DNA of 64,000 nucleotides, taken from Marinoscillum sp040218045 (GTDB lineage Bacteria > Bacteroidota > Bacteroidia > Cytophagales > Cyclobacteriaceae). The stretch is from the NCBI GenBank assembly GCA_040218045.1, contig JAVJQA010000037.1, forward strand, positions 20,209 to 84,208, given 5' to 3'. Made by a program: the position numbers and the translations under genes. This document shows, one piece after another, positions 63,125 to 64,000 of the stretch (positions are counted from its first letter, which is position 1; every line of letters begins with the position of its first letter). Under the pieces are notes generated by a model. The model did not search any database, was not told the origin of the DNA, and saw only the letters and a program-made list of their open reading frames with translations.

Positions 63125-63595
63125 TTGAAAGCAGTTTTCATCATATTTTTTGTTGTTTCTTACCTAACTTCTTTTGAACTTAAGGCTCAAGAAACTGATT
63201 CAACGGTAACTGTTGAAATTAAGATTGCCGAAACAACACCCGAACCTGAAGGAGGGTATCCTTCTATTTTCAAATGGTTTTACGATAACATCGACGTGAA
63301 CAGGTTAACTGGACTGGACACTTTGGATTGCCAATCCAGTAAGAATAAAGTCTTTGTGCAATTTGTAATAGATGAAACAGGTCAACTTATTGAGCCAGAA
63401 ATTGTCAAGGGAATTGGAAGTCCTTATGACGAATACTGCCTTGAATTGGTAAGCCTAATGCCAATTAGGTGGACTCCCGGAACTTACGGAGGAAGATCTG
63501 TTAAAATTAGGTCTGTTTTACCTTTCAAATTTTGCCAGCAGGAGGAACAGCCTGAATCCAAAAAAAGGAAAAATCGAAAGCGTAAGAGGGGCTAA
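63125..63595 (+). CDS. Exported TonB C-terminal domain protein
   Basis: A 156-residue protein: signal peptide (MKAVFIIFFVVSYLTSFELKAQ) with TTG as the only plausible start, then a TonB C-terminal-type domain (about 70-140): NKVFVQFVIDETGQLIEPEIVKGIG, in parts, and YGGRSVKIRSVLPFKF. There is no membrane anchor or Pro-rich linker, so it is not an energy transducer; such domain-only proteins are of unknown role. Lys/Arg-rich C-terminal tail. Confidence 0.8.
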   Translation: MKAVFIIFFVVSYLTSFELKAQETDSTVTVEIKIAETTPEPEGGYPSIFKWFYDNIDVNRLTGLDTLDCQSSKNKVFVQFVIDETGQLIEPEIVKGIGSPYDEYCLELVSLMPIRWTPGTYGGRSVKIRSVLPFKFCQQEEQPESKKRKNRKRKRG

Positions 63596-64000
63596 ACGCT
63601 CTCTACAACAGACGCTGATCGGGTATTTGCCTGAGTGCTTTCTGGCTAGTCTCAGTGCAACTCGACAGTGAATCTGTCAACGTGAAAAACAACTAGTCGA
63701 GTAGGTAAAGGGGAATCTCGGGCGTCCCACATCATAAGCAAACAATCACTCCCACCTCTTCCGCCTCTGTTGGTGTTACCTGATGTCATCCCGAATTTAG
63801 TTCGGGATCTTCGTGATGTTTCCATTACAAGCTCGCACGCAACCCCACAAAAAAACCGACCCCTCCCAATTGCTTGGAAGCAAGCCGGCTTAATGCCTGA
63901 ATTCGATTCCTATCGATCCAGGACGCCCTAAATCCTCACACTGACACTATCCATAAAGGAGAGGGTCAGGTTTCAATTTCTCCTTCTATGATCTCTCAGC
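63596..64000. other. Non-coding right end with stem-loops
   Basis: No gene is supported in these 405 bp. 63631-63655 holds CTGAG/CTCAG; 63660-63702 holds ACTCGAC/GTCGAGT enclosing GACAG/CTGTC; 63785-63815 holds a REP-like CCCGAA/TTCGGG palindrome. All minus-strand frames entering from the right edge hit stops within a few tens of codons. Confidence 0.4.
63785..63815. repeat. REP-like palindrome
   Basis: ATCCCGAA-TTTAG-TTCGGGAT with the GTC prefix and CTTCGTGATG suffix, matching the palindromes inside the 62.3-62.8 kb array. Confidence 0.65.

Noticed and set aside
63840..64000. Transposase or intron gene entering from the right edge on the minus strand
   Set aside because: All three minus-strand frames contain stops within a short distance and no family motif could be recognised.

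Overview
The window looks like a chromosomal segment of a Bacteroidota member, most probably a Cytophagales-type marine or soil bacterium. The pointers are a fused SecD-SecF of 1000 residues, TonB C-terminal proteins, CarboxypepD_reg-like exported proteins, many lipoproteins with a Cys at the end of the signal peptide, weak or absent Shine-Dalgarno sequences, an RXP-type DHH phosphatase, a CrtD-type carotenoid desaturase and REP-like palindromes typical of this phylum. No rRNA, tRNA, CRISPR array, complete IS or phage was seen.

Region 1 (0-3.4 kb): a helical His/Glu-rich protein of heme-oxygenase-like type, a V4R-like protein and a VAO/PCMH flavoprotein, all on the minus strand. Region 2 (3.4-19.4 kb) is a nearly complete nitrate uptake and reduction island: moeA and a Cys-rich Crp/Fnr regulator (divergent), an outer-membrane porin, an ABC nitrate importer (nrtABCD), a PilJ/NarX-type sensor without output domain, a NarK antiporter, a 1169-residue assimilatory nitrate reductase fused to its own NAD(P)H/FAD and [2Fe-2S] modules, a nitrite-reductase-like protein that lacks siroheme ligands but carries a rubredoxin domain, and mobA. 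Three promoter regions of the island share a dyad, TACGTA-N4-TAC(G/T)TA, with the spacing expected of a Crp/Fnr-family site. No siroheme nitrite reductase is present in the window.

Region 3 (19.4-31.5 kb): trehalase and a vanadium haloperoxidase-like lipoprotein in one operon with mobA, P5C dehydrogenase, a YjjG-type nucleotidase with an ArsR-type regulator, a GIY-YIG nuclease enclosed by three copies of an inverted-repeat element, a membrane dipeptidase and two surface lipoproteins. Region 4 (31.6-37.1 kb) is a kynurenine catabolic cluster: aldehyde dehydrogenase and an atypical SDR facing haaO-kynU-kmo. Region 5 (37-48 kb): a TerB-like protein, a decayed surface-protein gene, clpB, DinB-like, TonB, MscS-like, GAF and several exported proteins. 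Region 6 (48-62 kb) is mostly housekeeping: secDF, udk, rdgB, two FKBP prolyl isomerases, nrnA, ndk, scpA, dxs, an MltF-like lytic transglycosylase and crtD. Region 7 (62.1-64 kb) is poor in genes: a 192-bp tandem repeat carrying REP palindromes, a short TonB-C protein and structured but unassigned sequence.

Functionally, the island couples transport (porin, NrtABCD, NarK), cofactor supply (MoeA, MobA), catalysis (NasA fusion, rubredoxin partner) and sensing/regulation (PilJ-like sensor, Crp/Fnr). The most notable points are the siroheme-less rubredoxin protein, the shared operator, the orphan nitrate-type sensor and the repeat-bound GIY-YIG gene.
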